Below, one piece after another: positions 39,001 to 42,832 of a stretch of 64,000 nt of DNA. Positions within the stretch are counted from its first letter, which is position 1. Each line of letters begins with the position of its first letter. This DNA comes from Pseudoips prasinana (Eukaryota > Arthropoda > Insecta > Lepidoptera > Nolidae), in the NCBI GenBank assembly GCA_951640165.1, contig OX621246.1:5047001-5111000 (forward strand), read 5' to 3'. The translations under genes and the position numbers were made by a program. Under the pieces are notes generated by a model. The model was not told the origin of the DNA. It worked only from the letters and a program-made list of their open reading frames with translations, and did no database searches.

Positions 39001-39593
39001 AACAAATGACATTGCTACTAGAACAATAACTAGTTAGATAGAATTATCGGTACTATAACGCCGAAAAAATATTAGTATGTGCCTAGCTTCATATATGACT
39101 TTTCTCAATAACTATGTGAGTCATTGGCTTGAGAACGAATAATAATCGCTTATCAAACATTAAAAGAGTTATTCAGGAGGCGTACACGACCTCAATAAAG
39201 AAATAACGCATTTTATTGCAATAGTAAACAATAAACAATAAAGTATGTCAACTTACTTTGACAGGCACATCCTTCTCTACGTTGTCCGTCTCACTGACGA
39301 AATGGCACTTTAATTTATCAATATAATCGTGTAAAATACTGGACTTGAGCCCGTAATAACAAGCCAGACATCCCAACACATAGCTAAATGCTATAGTGGC
39401 AAAGTGAAATCTGCAAGAAATCACGATCGGTTAATGAGACCTCAGAGGAGAAACAAAACGAATATGTGCACTTATATTTTGTGTACCTGTAAAAATATAA
39501 AACAGCAAGTGCCGTGCATAGAATACCGAAGTAAATAATATAATTTTTATTATCAAATTTTTCTGTAAACTTCGTTTGACATCTTTCACTCAT
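5843..39593 (-). CDS. Snx14: Sorting nexin 14 (16 coding exons; last exon not found)
   Basis: In animals SNX14 is an ER-anchored protein that tethers ER to lipid droplets and endo-lysosomes and affects lipid handling. Sixteen exons with GT/AG borders join in consistent codon phase to 867 codons. Exons: 39487-39593, 39257-39410, 36248-36358, 28016-28147, 26729-26907, 21123-21276, 17902-18076, 16229-16406, 15602-15695, 14251-14312, 13738-13975, 12351-12535, 11257-11541, 8264-8469, 6287-6451, 5843-6018. Order: two membrane segments (about residues 15-60), Cys/His motif (88-100), PXA (about 110-280), RGS-like (about 300-450), PX (about 515-640), nexin C (about 740-867). Matches to SNX14 rather than SNX13/19/25 include [22 protein letters not shown] and PHLNKQ. 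About 20-30 C-terminal residues are missing. Start: ATG at 39593. Confidence 0.93.
6055..6250. repeat. Dispersed repeat (family R)
   Basis: Similar sequence is found near 10900-11090 and 15035-15280 (GGCATGTACCATAATTGCCACG, GTTCTCTGTTAGATATTCCC). It lies in the intron beside exon 16. The class is not recognised. Confidence 0.55.
6287..6451 (-). CDS. Snx14: Snx14 exon 15
   Basis: Acceptor TTTATTGCAG (6452-6453) and donor GTGAGT (6281-6286). It begins phase 1, and the codon completes with exon 14. Encodes [14 protein letters not shown], then [20 protein letters not shown] and RRLAHLI, aligning with the helical nexin-C core of SNX14. A nearer AG (GTAAGCAG) gives the wrong phase. Confidence 0.88.
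6550..6805 (+). mobile_element. tRNA-derived SINE (family 1b)
   Basis: Head with GTTGGTCTAGTGTTTAGTG and B box GGTTCAATTCCC, then body with TTTGTGTGATGAACAC, GGTTGCCATAGTACGGGC and GTTAGTTGTCCCAAGATATT. A subfamily of the SINE at 2178. Confidence 0.75.
7288..8001. mobile_element. Non-autonomous TIR DNA transposon (family T1)
   Basis: About 50-bp imperfect terminal inverted repeats start ACTTGTAAAA...ACCAACAAC and continue through GATAGCTAACA. A second, shorter copy is at 13338-13680 in inverse orientation. No transposase frame. A piece of the 5S-like SINE (about 7616-7690) sits inside. Confidence 0.75.
7616..7690 (+). mobile_element. 5S-rRNA-like SINE fragment
   Basis: Contains AAGCAACTAGGCTCGCGGTT and GATGGGTGACCACCAAAG, matching the 3' half of 5S rRNA as in the longer copy at 49826. 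Confidence 0.6.
8264..8469 (-). CDS. Snx14: Snx14 exon 14
   Basis: Acceptor ATTGCAG (8470-8471) and donor GTAAGT (8258-8263). Encodes an acidic linker ([20 protein letters not shown]), then [17 protein letters not shown], and ends in FTHCLMFL at the start of the nexin-C domain. Phases are 1 nt in and 1 nt out. A SINE head starts about 30 bp upstream of the acceptor. Confidence 0.88.
8500..8632 (+). mobile_element. SINE family 1, 5' half (split copy)
   Basis: GGGCCTGTTGGCGTGGTTGG head with B box GGTTCGATTCCCACCCGGG. The body stops at GTCTGGGTGTATAATG and LINE sequence follows. The 3' half resumes at about 9553. Confidence 0.85.
8633..9552 (+). mobile_element. LINE 3' fragment (same group as LINE-C), inserted in a SINE
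   Basis: Encodes the C-terminal 160 residues of a non-LTR ORF2 (8629-9141: [32 protein letters not shown]). A CA-rich 3' UTR (9200-9290) and an ATTATTATTATT tail follow. The minus-strand element at 42425-47340 has the same domain (RFFYFLGPSLYNKLSEK), a TG/CA-rich UTR and the same tail. 5'-truncated and without the RT core. Confidence 0.85.
9553..9700 (+). mobile_element. SINE family 1, 3' half (split copy)
   Basis: Continues the SINE body (AAGTATGTATTTACAAAA, GGTTTCCATAGTACAAGC, AATAATGTCCCAGGATATTA) interrupted at 8632 by the LINE. Confidence 0.82.
9700..11250. other. Snx14 intron 13 remainder: MITE and repeat fragments
   Basis: Apart from the TIR element at 10235-10448 and a family R repeat at about 10890-11090, I see no gene. 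Short ORFs here lack recognisable content. Confidence 0.5.
10235..10448. mobile_element. MITE-like TIR element
   Basis: Ends GGGGCTCTACCGGCT...AATGGCG and its inverse (AGCCGGTAGAACCCC) flank about 210 bp. The inner arms share AAATTACTTAATCAATCGTTA. No ORF. No target-site duplication could be assigned. Confidence 0.7.
11257..11541 (-). CDS. Snx14: Snx14 exon 13 (end of PX domain)
   Basis: Acceptor TGTTACAG (11542-11543) and donor GTGAGT (11251-11256). Begins [20 protein letters not shown], aligning with the SNX14 segment after its LPSK motif. It includes [19 protein letters not shown], very close to human [10 protein letters not shown]. Phase 2 in and 2 out. Confidence 0.92.
11654..11777. repeat. 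Long hairpin (about 55-bp arms)
   Basis: Left arm AGAGTGACACTCCATATGTT...GACCGGTCCTTATGAC pairs with the right arm ending GTGTCACTCT across a loop of about a dozen bases, with few mismatches. It could be a MITE or a transcribed hairpin; it lies in a SNX14 intron. Confidence 0.8.
11802..12211. mobile_element. TIR element carrying an RTE-like fragment
   Basis: AATTGCTTTTCAATTGCAAA and a following CTTATTCATCGCT recur inverted near 12165-12211 (AGCGATGAATAAG). Between them is a minus-strand RTE-like LINE 3' fragment at 11950-12165 (GTCCACTGCCGGAGACAGGC, GATCATCGGTCCACC), also present at 47675-48065. Confidence 0.6.
12351..12535 (-). CDS. Snx14: Snx14 exon 12 (PX domain core)
   Basis: Found by filling the phase gap between exons 11 and 13. 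Acceptor TTCACAG (12536-12537), donor GTAATT (12345-12350), phase 0 in and 2 out. Encodes [20 protein letters not shown], then [20 protein letters not shown] and LQLPSRR. These match SNX14 VFCIDVER, EHWSV, LESKLTEFHG and QLPSK. A plus-strand ORF over the same bases is a shadow. Confidence 0.9.
12540..12910. other. Intron sequence, no gene seen
   Basis: AT-rich intronic sequence between exon 12 and a LINE fragment. No coding, RNA or repeat structure I can name. Confidence 0.5.
12913..13207 (+). mobile_element. RTE-like LINE 3' fragment
   Basis: Encodes the C-terminus [20 protein letters not shown]...[14 protein letters not shown] and ends in a TATG microsatellite tail. Near-identical to the longer copy at 22800-23735. 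Confidence 0.85.
13338..13680. mobile_element. Non-autonomous TIR DNA transposon (family T1), second copy
   Basis: TIR TAAAACACCAACAACCTCGC...TAAGCAACAACTTTTG with its inverse near 13625-13675. The internal ATTTCCCGCTTGAATGTTTA is shared, inverted, with the copy at 7288-8001. The right tip is truncated. Confidence 0.72.
13738..13975 (-). CDS. Snx14: Snx14 exon 11 (linker and start of PX)
   Basis: Acceptor TCTAG (13976-13977), donor GTAAGT (13732-13737), phase 2 in and 0 out. Encodes [20 protein letters not shown], an acidic linker [10 protein letters not shown], and [15 protein letters not shown], the first PX strand. Aligns with SNX14 GSKIKGVFKSTTMEG. Confidence 0.9.
14251..14312 (-). CDS. 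Snx14: Snx14 exon 10
   Basis: A 62-bp exon too short for ORF calling. Acceptor TTTTGCAG (14313-14314), donor GTAAGT (14245-14250). Encodes [20 protein letters not shown], matching SNX14 after EEYF (RQLLRGAESPT). Phase 0 in and 2 out. Confidence 0.88.
15035..15280. repeat. Dispersed repeat (family R)
   Basis: Shares GCCATAATTGCATCGCTTGG and GTTCTCTGGTAGATATTCCC with copies at 6055-6250 and about 10890-11090. Confidence 0.55.
15285..15425 (+). mobile_element. 5S-rRNA-like SINE, 3' part
   Basis: Body sequence AAAGTGGTTTAACACTGAGC...AACTCTGACACTAGGATAACC, shared with the longer copy at 49826-50062. Confidence 0.65.
15602..15695 (-). CDS. Snx14: Snx14 exon 9 (RGS-like domain end)
   Basis: Acceptor TTTTCAG (15696-15697), donor GTAAGT (15596-15601), phase 2 in and 0 out. 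Encodes [20 protein letters not shown], then [12 protein letters not shown], matching SNX14 [20 protein letters not shown] and PMFCHSDE. Confidence 0.92.
15722..15800 (+). mobile_element. 5S-rRNA-like SINE fragment
   Basis: Contains CCGCGGTCAGTCCATAGATC and GATGACCGCCAAAGTGG, corresponding to the 5S-like head. Confidence 0.6.
15927..16165 (+). mobile_element. tRNA-derived SINE (family 1)
   Basis: Head GCCGGTTGGCGTGGTTGG with B box AGTTCGATTCACACCC, body GTTTGTCCTGAGTTTGGGTG, tail GATATTATATTATA. It ends about 60 bp before the exon 8 donor. Confidence 0.82.
16229..16406 (-). CDS. Snx14: Snx14 exon 8 (RGS-like domain)
   Basis: Acceptor GTTCACAG (16407-16408), donor GTAAGT (16223-16228), phase 1 in and 2 out. 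Encodes [20 protein letters not shown], then [20 protein letters not shown]. Matches SNX14 NDRILRPELSNDEM. Confidence 0.92.
16440..16980. other. Intron sequence with (TG)n
   Basis: AT-rich with a short GTGTGTGTGTG run near 16592. No gene or recognisable repeat family. Confidence 0.5.
17008..17172. mobile_element. GC-rich TIR-bounded segment
   Basis: GTGTCCTACGTG at 17008-17019 is repeated inverted as CACGTAGGACAC at 17161-17172. The inside is CG-rich in an AT-rich intron. A similar CTACGTCCTACGTAGG occurs at about 16920. Probably a non-autonomous transposon; no ORF assigned. Confidence 0.5.
17902..18076 (-). CDS. Snx14: Snx14 exon 7 (start of RGS-like domain)
   Basis: Acceptor CGACTCAG (18077-18078), donor GTGAGT (17896-17901), phase 0 in and 1 out. 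Encodes [20 protein letters not shown], then [20 protein letters not shown] and [12 protein letters not shown]. Matches SNX14 KLELKQIREQQDLLFRFM and VHVLQF. A decayed copy lies at 19153-19262. Confidence 0.92.
18345..18600 (-). mobile_element. tRNA-derived SINE (family 1), minus strand
   Basis: Reverse-complement SINE: tail AATAATAATAATC at the left, body GACTCAGGACAAACAGACAT, then B box GGGAATCAAACCC and head CCAACCACGCCAACCCGCCC. Confidence 0.82.
19153..19262 (-). pseudogene. Decayed duplicate of Snx14 exon 7
   Basis: GAACGTCTCTAGGAACTCTA followed by CCTGAG is identical to the 5' end of exon 7 and its acceptor. Upstream, TTGGAGTGCTGCGTCTACATCG parallels TTGGAGCGCTGCGTGTACATCG. The minus-strand reading frame is lost through small deletions and a TAG in place of a Tyr codon. 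It includes the acceptor but not a usable donor. It lies about 1.1 kb upstream of the real exon on the minus strand. Confidence 0.85.
19690..19775 (-). mobile_element. tRNA-like SINE head fragment
   Basis: On the minus strand it reads TGGCCTGTAAGTGACTC, then GGTTGTAGGTTGGATCCCCA, an A/B-box arrangement. No intact tRNA fold or aminoacyl stem, so a SINE fragment is more likely. Confidence 0.45.
19876..20120 (+). mobile_element. tRNA-derived SINE (family 1b), diverged
   Basis: GTTAGTGACCCTGGCTACTT, a degenerate B box GGGTTTGATTTCC, AAATCTTTGTGTGAATAGC, and tail GTTATCCCAAGTTATTATC. Confidence 0.7.
20877..20993. mobile_element. MITE-like element, about 117 bp
   Basis: Terminal inverted repeats GTACACACGGCCACATATCA / GTACACACGGCTACACATCA extend through AAGCTATACATTTCCA. 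Confidence 0.8.
21123..21276 (-). CDS. Snx14: Snx14 exon 6 (PXA domain end)
   Basis: Acceptor TTTCCAG (21277-21278), donor GTAACT (21117-21122), phase 2 in and 0 out. Encodes [20 protein letters not shown], then [19 protein letters not shown]. Matches SNX14 [30 protein letters not shown]. Confidence 0.95.
21385..21750 (-). mobile_element. tRNA-derived SINE (family 2), minus strand
   Basis: Minus-strand head CTCGTTGGTCTAGCGGTAGC with a B box in GGTCAAATCCC. The body contains GACCTCTTTCCGGTAG. A diverged body copy lies at 29985-30175. A plus-strand ORF across it is incidental. Confidence 0.75.
21925..22190 (-). repeat. Dispersed LINE-derived repeat
   Basis: Starts with TTTTTATTCACGTAGACTTT (also at 37305), followed by CTATTCCATCTCGTGGTAGT. 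Looks like a LINE 3'-UTR-type fragment; no ORF. Confidence 0.45.
22194..22413. mobile_element. Harbinger-like MITE with TAA target duplication
   Basis: Terminal inverted repeats GGGCCAGCGCAGACAGAG / GGGTCAGCGCAGACAGAG continue inward (ATTTTATTAAGGCACTAGAA). TAA flanks both sides (22191-22193 and 22414-22416). 220 bp, no ORF. A 3-bp TWA-type duplication fits PIF/Harbinger. Confidence 0.85.
22800..23735 (+). mobile_element. RTE-like LINE, 3' part of ORF2
   Basis: Begins in the RT catalytic motif ([18 protein letters not shown]). It continues with [37 protein letters not shown] and [20 protein letters not shown]. An in-frame stop at 23250-23252 (after VPT) and an early frameshift near 22930 break the ORF. 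Ends in a TATG repeat. 5'-truncated. Confidence 0.85.
23950..24075 (-). mobile_element. tRNA-like SINE fragment
   Basis: Minus-strand GGCTTAGCGGCACAGGC (A-box-like) and GGGAGTTCAAACCCCACC (B box), followed by a non-tRNA body (TCTAAGGCGCAATATTAG). A SINE head rather than a tRNA gene. Confidence 0.55.
24253..25113 (+). pseudogene. LINE ORF1 protein with PHD finger (N-terminal part)
   Basis: Residues 4-57 form a C4HC3 PHD-type zinc finger: Cys4, Cys7, Cys19, Cys24, His29, Cys32, Cys53, Cys57. A Lys/Glu-rich coiled coil follows (about 100-200), then a domain ending in [12 protein letters not shown]1 proteins of CR1/Jockey-like LINEs are RNA-binding chaperones needed for retrotransposition. The last codons run into the inserted LINE. 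The C-terminus continues at 25961. Confidence 0.8.
25103..25960 (-). mobile_element. LINE 3' fragment (LINE-B group) inserted in ORF1
   Basis: Encodes the last 158 residues of a non-LTR ORF2 (25416-25892: [44 protein letters not shown]). A 3' UTR ends in AAATAAAGAAATCATT. The same C-terminal block occurs in LINE-B ([16 protein letters not shown]). Confidence 0.82.
25961..26203 (+). pseudogene. LINE ORF1 C-terminal domain resembling baculovirus FP protein
   Basis: Contains [20 protein letters not shown], then [20 protein letters not shown]. This is the fold seen at the C-terminus of insect LINE ORF1 proteins and of the baculovirus few-polyhedra protein. It continues the ORF1 interrupted at 25103. 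A second copy of the domain is at 46153-46380. Confidence 0.75.
26515..26610 (-). pseudogene. Possible decayed duplicate of Snx14 exon 5 segment
   Basis: CATTAGTGATGCACTTA at 26530-26546 is identical to 26772-26788 in exon 5. A later GGGTAG...GAGAGGCGT parallels GGGTGCAGAGGCGT. Similarity is patchy and no frame survives. Confidence 0.45.
26729..26907 (-). CDS. Snx14: Snx14 exon 5 (PXA domain)
   Basis: Acceptor CATTACAG (26908-26909), donor GTAAGT (26723-26728), phase 0 in and 2 out. Encodes [20 protein letters not shown], an Ala/Pro-rich loop, then [20 protein letters not shown]. Matches SNX14 ELHYLRKLTELLFPYIL. The segment is shorter than in the vertebrate protein. Confidence 0.92.
27050..27305 (-). 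mobile_element. RTE-like LINE 3' fragment
   Basis: Minus-strand ORF tail [20 protein letters not shown], then [20 protein letters not shown] and [13 protein letters not shown], the typical RTE C-terminus. Confidence 0.82.
27525..27990 (+). mobile_element. 5S-rRNA-like SINE split by a tRNA SINE
   Basis: The 5S-like head (27528-27599: AAGCAACTAGGCTCCCGGTC, GATGGGTGACCGCCAAAG) and body (27841-27985: AAGTGGTTTAATTTCTGAGC) are separated by a complete tRNA-type SINE (27600-27840). AAAG flanks both sides. It ends about 20 bp from the exon 4 donor. Confidence 0.75.
27596..27840 (+). mobile_element. tRNA-derived SINE (family 1c), nested
   Basis: CCTAGTTGATAGTGATCCTG head, B box GGGTTCGAATCCC, body AATATTTGTGTGATGACCAC, tail ATTATTATTATTA. 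A sister copy lies at 36522-36775. Confidence 0.8.
28016..28147 (-). CDS. Snx14: Snx14 exon 4 (PXA domain)
   Basis: Acceptor TAATTTCAG (28148-28149), donor GTGAGT (28010-28015), phase 0 on both sides. Encodes [20 protein letters not shown], then [20 protein letters not shown]. Matches SNX14 FVYPWY and FVDELRITLRFFASVLIRR. SINEs lie within about 110 bp on both sides. Confidence 0.94.
28258..28485 (+). mobile_element. tRNA-derived SINE (family 1)
   Basis: GACGGGCCTGTTGGCGTGG head, B box in GTGGCTTCGATTCCCACCC, body ATGTCTGTTTGTCTTAAG, tail CTCCAGGATTTTACTATAA. It sits about 110 bp upstream of exon 4. Confidence 0.82.
29033..29174. mobile_element. MITE (family M2), copy 1
   Basis: ATGTACAGACGCCAGCACAT...AGCTACCCCAATCTGTCAA is matched by an inverted end (AGCTTGATGTGCTTGTGTAG, ATTACAT). 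A second copy is at 30423-30548. Confidence 0.7.
29267..29565 (+). mobile_element. LINE ORF2 C-terminal fragment (zinc-knuckle type)
   Basis: Encodes [20 protein letters not shown], then [20 protein letters not shown], a C-x2-C...H...C motif typical of the C-terminus of R1/Jockey-group ORF2. The rest is absent. Confidence 0.7.
29985..30175 (-). mobile_element. SINE family 2, body fragment
   Basis: CCCTCCTAGTGTTGGCGC, GACCGGAAAGAGGTTAGG and TAATACCGC parallel 21385-21640. The tRNA-like head is missing. Confidence 0.6.
30423..30548. mobile_element. MITE (family M2), copy 2
   Basis: ATGTACAGACGCCAGCACAT at the left. The right end is the inverse of the tip only (GACAGATTGGCGTCTGTACA), so the right arm has lost its middle. 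Confidence 0.65.
30560..31405. other. Intron sequence, no gene seen
   Basis: AT-rich intronic sequence. The only structure noted is a 15-bp-arm palindrome at 30821-30855 (AGAAAATAGCTTATT arms, 5-bp spacer). Confidence 0.5.
31408..31655 (+). mobile_element. tRNA-derived SINE (family 1b), diverged
   Basis: TTTGGTATAGTGGTAAGTGA head, B box GTAGGTTTAATCCC, AATTTATGTGTGATAAGCAC, tail TTTTCCCAAGATATG. Confidence 0.65.
32581..35788 (+). mobile_element. LINE-E, 5'-truncated CR1/Jockey-like element with 14-bp TSD
   Basis: TAAAATTTTGACTA at 32567-32580 is repeated at 35789-35802. Between them are 3208 bp starting inside an ORF2 and ending in AATAAAGAGTATTCTATTC. An identical 14-bp duplication, a single frameshift and a clean 3' end suggest a fairly recent insertion. 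Confidence 0.9.
32582..35489 (+). pseudogene. LINE-E ORF2 (endonuclease-RT), one frameshift
   Basis: The APE-type endonuclease (32582-33937) shows [18 protein letters not shown] and MGDFNTC. The RT (about 33938-35489) shows [64 protein letters not shown] and the catalytic YADD. A C-terminal [14 protein letters not shown] segment follows. The two parts are in different frames because of an indel in the T-run at 33930-33935. It makes the DNA nick and target-primed cDNA in related elements. The N-terminus is cut by 5' truncation. Confidence 0.88.
36248..36358 (-). CDS. Snx14: Snx14 exon 3 (Cys/His motif, start of PXA)
   Basis: Acceptor AATTTTAG (36359-36360), donor GTGAGT (36242-36247), phase 0 on both sides. 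Encodes [16 protein letters not shown], a C-x2-C-x4-C-x2-H motif with the same spacing as SNX14 CAVCGKVKCKRH, then [14 protein letters not shown] opening the PXA domain. A LINE tail abuts the donor. Confidence 0.9.
36426..36895 (+). mobile_element. SINE family 1b split by a family 1c SINE
   Basis: The head (GGATTGCTAAGTCAGAGG, AATCTTTTTGTGATGAAG) ends near 36521. A complete 1c SINE (36522-36775: CCTAGTTGGTAGTGCTCCTG, GGGTTCGAATCCC) follows. The 1b tail resumes with TAAGGATATATAAGTCTG and GTCCCAAGATATTTATC. Confidence 0.75.
36900..38090. other. AT-rich intron sequence
   Basis: Very AT-rich. Contains a minus-strand LINE-3'-UTR-type repeat at about 37285-37480 (TTTTTATTCACATAGACTTT). No gene seen. 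Confidence 0.5.
38130..38335 (+). mobile_element. LINE-A-like RT fragment
   Basis: Encodes [20 protein letters not shown], then [13 protein letters not shown], close to LINE-A at 63060-63195 (DISNYRPISLATVCAKVLDS). Directly after, GGTCTAAATCCAAACTGAG matches the next LINE-A segment in reverse orientation. Confidence 0.7.
38392..38451. repeat. 60-bp near-perfect palindrome
   Basis: Arms TTAATTCCTAATCTAAAATG... and its inverse meet at CATA|TATG with a single mismatch in 30 bp. In Snx14 intron 2. Confidence 0.92.
38460..39250. other. AT-rich intron sequence
   Basis: Includes a weak SINE-head-like patch at about 38690-38750 (minus-strand GGTTTGATTCCC). Otherwise nothing recognisable. Confidence 0.45.
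39257..39410 (-). CDS. Snx14: Snx14 exon 2 (second membrane segment)
   Basis: Acceptor TTCTTGCAG (39411-39412), donor GTAAGT (39251-39256), phase 2 in and 0 out. Encodes [20 protein letters not shown], a hydrophobic segment, then a hydrophilic stretch to [12 protein letters not shown]. Human SNX14 also has paired N-terminal membrane segments. Confidence 0.88.
39487..39593 (-). CDS. Snx14: Snx14 exon 1 (start codon, first membrane segment)
   Basis: ATG at 39593 ([15 protein letters not shown]), then hydrophobic [18 protein letters not shown]. Donor GTACAC at 39481-39486. Upstream in-frame codons lack another ATG; the only earlier start-like codon is TTG, so 39593 is chosen. No family motif besides topology, so exon 1 is less certain than the rest. 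Confidence 0.82.
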
Positions 39594-39699
39594 GGCTAAG
39601 CGAACAATGACGTTTGTTTGGCTTGTCAACGTTGACGTTTGACAGTATTATATTACCATATCATGATATAAATTCTACTATTGTGTCTTTTTGTTTCGG

Positions 39700-40590
39700 T
39701 GTCCTAACACCATCGCCAAGAGACTAGAGATGGGCAAAATATATCACTGAAAAGAAAAGAGAGATATATATATTTTCGTTCAAAGATATATATCACTCTT
39801 TTATATCTCGCTCAGAGCGAGATAGTACAGAGTAACTGAACTGTTTAATTCATTGAGCCAAAAGAGAGCGGGATCTAACGTCGCGACGGGTCGCTCGCGA
39901 GCAAAAGATATGAATGATATTATAGAACGATATTTAATCCCCAACGCAAAAAAATATTTGACTGTGGCATCGTAGCTACCTAACGATGGACTGATTTTAA
40001 CGTGATTTTAGCTATAATTTATGAAGATCTGTCCAGACGTTTGCTCATGTTATCAGGGATTTTTAAATTTACAGTTATAGCCATTTAATTATATAATATA
40101 TAGGTACCTATCATTAAAGTGCACAAACGGGGCAAATCACGAGAGACACAAAATAAAATTAAAAACAATAACCACTTACAATAAAATTGTACATAAACAC
40201 TATTTAGTTCAAAATCAAATTACGTCAATGTTTACAAAATGCAACGGGATATTTGATACGCAACGCAAACAATTTTGTGCTTTATTACCAAACTATAAAG
40301 TAGACTTCTTTCTGCTATTCTTTCGATTCCCGCTCACTTAGATACACACGCGCAGTTGGAACGACTATCTTTCTCTTTCACAAGGGAGCGATGTATCTTT
40401 TACTCATCTAGTCCGAGCCGGTTTGAGTTCATCCAAAATGAATCTTATGATTCGGATATAAAGATATAGTTTAGACACTAGTGAGCGATTGATACACTCG
40501 CTCTTTGGGCAGGATTATATATCATTTATGTCTTTCGCTCGCGAGCGACACAACTCTACAAGAGACACAATTAGTTTTATCATATATTCA
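39700..40590. other. Upstream region of Snx14, low-complexity AT/GA repeats
   Basis: Contains runs such as GAGATATATATATTTTCG and GCTCGCGAGC clusters (39880-39905, 40535-40550). A promoter could lie near 39640-39720, but no core promoter motif is clear. Confidence 0.4.
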
Positions 40591-40784
40591 GTATTTTGTT
40601 TGAATTTTATGGCACCTACATCCATTTCACACCTGACATTGGTAAAATTGTCGACATCGGCATAACTTGCCATTTGGGAAAAGAAGAAGAGGTACTACTA
40701 AACCTTTTAAACAATTATATGTTCACAGAACAAAGATTTGCTGAGTTCCGCAGGCGAACCAATGTAACCGACATAGCCTGAAGA

Positions 40785-41020
40785 TTTCTCATGCTGAAGT
40801 GGCAGTTGGCAGAGTACATAGCTAGCAAAGTTCTCGAGTGGCGACTACGAACTGAAAGACGCAGCGTGGGCAGCCCCTCTACAAAATGGACTGATGATCT
40901 TGTGAGGGTTGCTGGAAGCCGCTGGATGCGGGTAGCACAAGAGCGGCAACTGTGGAGATCTTTGCGGAGGCCTTCGTCCAGCCGTGGACATTTTCCGGCT
41001 TATATGATGATCTAATTATT
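40785..41020 (+). mobile_element. RTE-like LINE 3' fragment
   Basis: Encodes VLEWRLRTERRSVGSPSTKW, then TDDLVRVAGSRWMRVAQERQ, the RTE ORF C-terminus, then GTCCAGCCGTGGACATTTTC. Same family as 47675-48065. Confidence 0.8.
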
Positions 41021-41727
41021 TATTTTATAATGTAGGTACTTTTTTCTACCTAGTGTAAAACTGGCAACATTATCTTCGTTCAGAAATTGCGGGGAGTTTC
41101 GGCGCCAACAAGGGAAAACGTATCGCTTATATAAATAAGAGATTTTGTGTAAAAACTGTGGATTTTATTTTTCTATTTCTTTTTTCTACAACGTACAAAA
41201 GTGGATGAGAGTGCCATATTGCTGTGAATTGTGATTCCGCTTGTTGATACGAAATCTCTAGTAAAGTCTCCACTGCTTTACTGGGGTAAGGAGTTAACAT
41301 CCATGGTCATAAAGAAAATTTAAAAATAAGATATTGTGACATTAATGAAACCTGTCATAGCGATCAGCTGTCATGCTGTCAAGCATCACTAGGTTAAATA
41401 CTCTTTGGCATCACTATCGTAAATTTGGGACAGAAATTAACCTCTCCCAAGACAGTATAAATTTTTATTTCAAAATAAATTCTCCAGTTTGCGATTTGTG
41501 GTGTTAACCAAGACATTGTTGAAAATATATCAATATTTTGTAAGTATTCGTTCCTTTATATATTTGTTTATATTAATATTTTACGGTCAATACCTAGTTA
41601 TATTTAAGTATATTCTTCTTTTAATCACTCACAATTATAATTTAAAGATAACAATTATTCGTTTAAGTACTTATATACCTAGTGGACTAAGTAAAGATCT
41701 CATAATATGGTTTCTAACCAGAAATCG

Positions 41728-41974
41728 GATAATCGAGTGTATATTTACCTAAACTTCGAGGAAATATGCAACACAGAGTAAATAAAACCACCTCTAAAAT
41801 GCCGGAATACCGTTTTTACTACCAGCATTGAAAAATTATGAATTATTATTGGATTTAGCAGCTTAATTAAAATCTTAAGCTTATTAAAATCATTCTCCTG
41901 GCTTTTTGAGGTGGTATTTTCCACTGTATGTTACATACTTCATCGAAGTTTAGGTAAATATGCACTCGATTATC
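41728..41974. mobile_element. MITE with about 70-bp TIRs
   Basis: GATAATCGAGTGTATATTTA, then CCTAAACTTCGA, recurs inverted at the right end (TCGAAGTTTAGGTAAATATG). Inner arms share ACCACCTC. No ORF. Confidence 0.8.
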
Positions 41975-42832
41975 TGATCAATATTAATAATACTTAGTTA
42001 TATAGCCTATGTACATATACATAACTAAGTGGAAAGTAAATATAATATGAATTATGTTAAAATAATATAATAGCTTACTTCAGGTATCACCATCTAAGTC
42101 AAAGATAACGGATGTGTCTGACCTCATAATTATGCCTCATTATAAACAACAGTAACTGTTTATCTCCTGGTAAATTATCAATGTTTACACTTATTTATCA
42201 ATTATTTATTGTGTGCAGACAACAAATTATTACTTATTACTTTGTAGATACTTTATATAATATACATTTTTCTTTTCATAACAAAATCAAACAAATTATG
42301 GACCTTATTCCAAATAGATAAGGTTGAAATTGATGTGGTCTTGTGTAGTCCACCTCCTGTTTAGAGGTGAACTCTTGAGAATTAAGAATGCGGCTATATC
42401 ACTCTCACTGACTCTCACATACAAAATGTTGTATAGGATATAATAATAATAATAATAAATCTTTATTACAAAAGGTGAATTGTAATACATAATGCATTAA
42501 TAATAATTTACATCAAAGGGTTGTACTATCTTATAACTATGATTAGGTGGGTGAAGTGCTGATCTCCTAGCTAGGTTATAAGCTAACCTGTATTAAGGAG
42601 TTTCACCGAACCCCTTATTTGAATTTACATTTATCAGTACAATCTTTGGCAGTTATTATACATTAGATAAAACAAAGATTAAATCGTGTGTGTGGTGTGA
42701 GTGGGTATGTGCATGTGGCTGTGTGTGTTTGGTTGTGTGCGTGTTTGTGTACGTTTATGTCTGATTATTATTTTTATGTCGCTGTAGGGTAATCATATAA
42801 CAAGAGAAAATAAATAAACGTGTAAAGCCACC

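Noticed and set aside
5843..39593. SNX25, SNX13 or SNX19 identity
   Set aside because: Same domain order, but the [20 protein letters not shown] and CxxC...H signatures follow SNX14.
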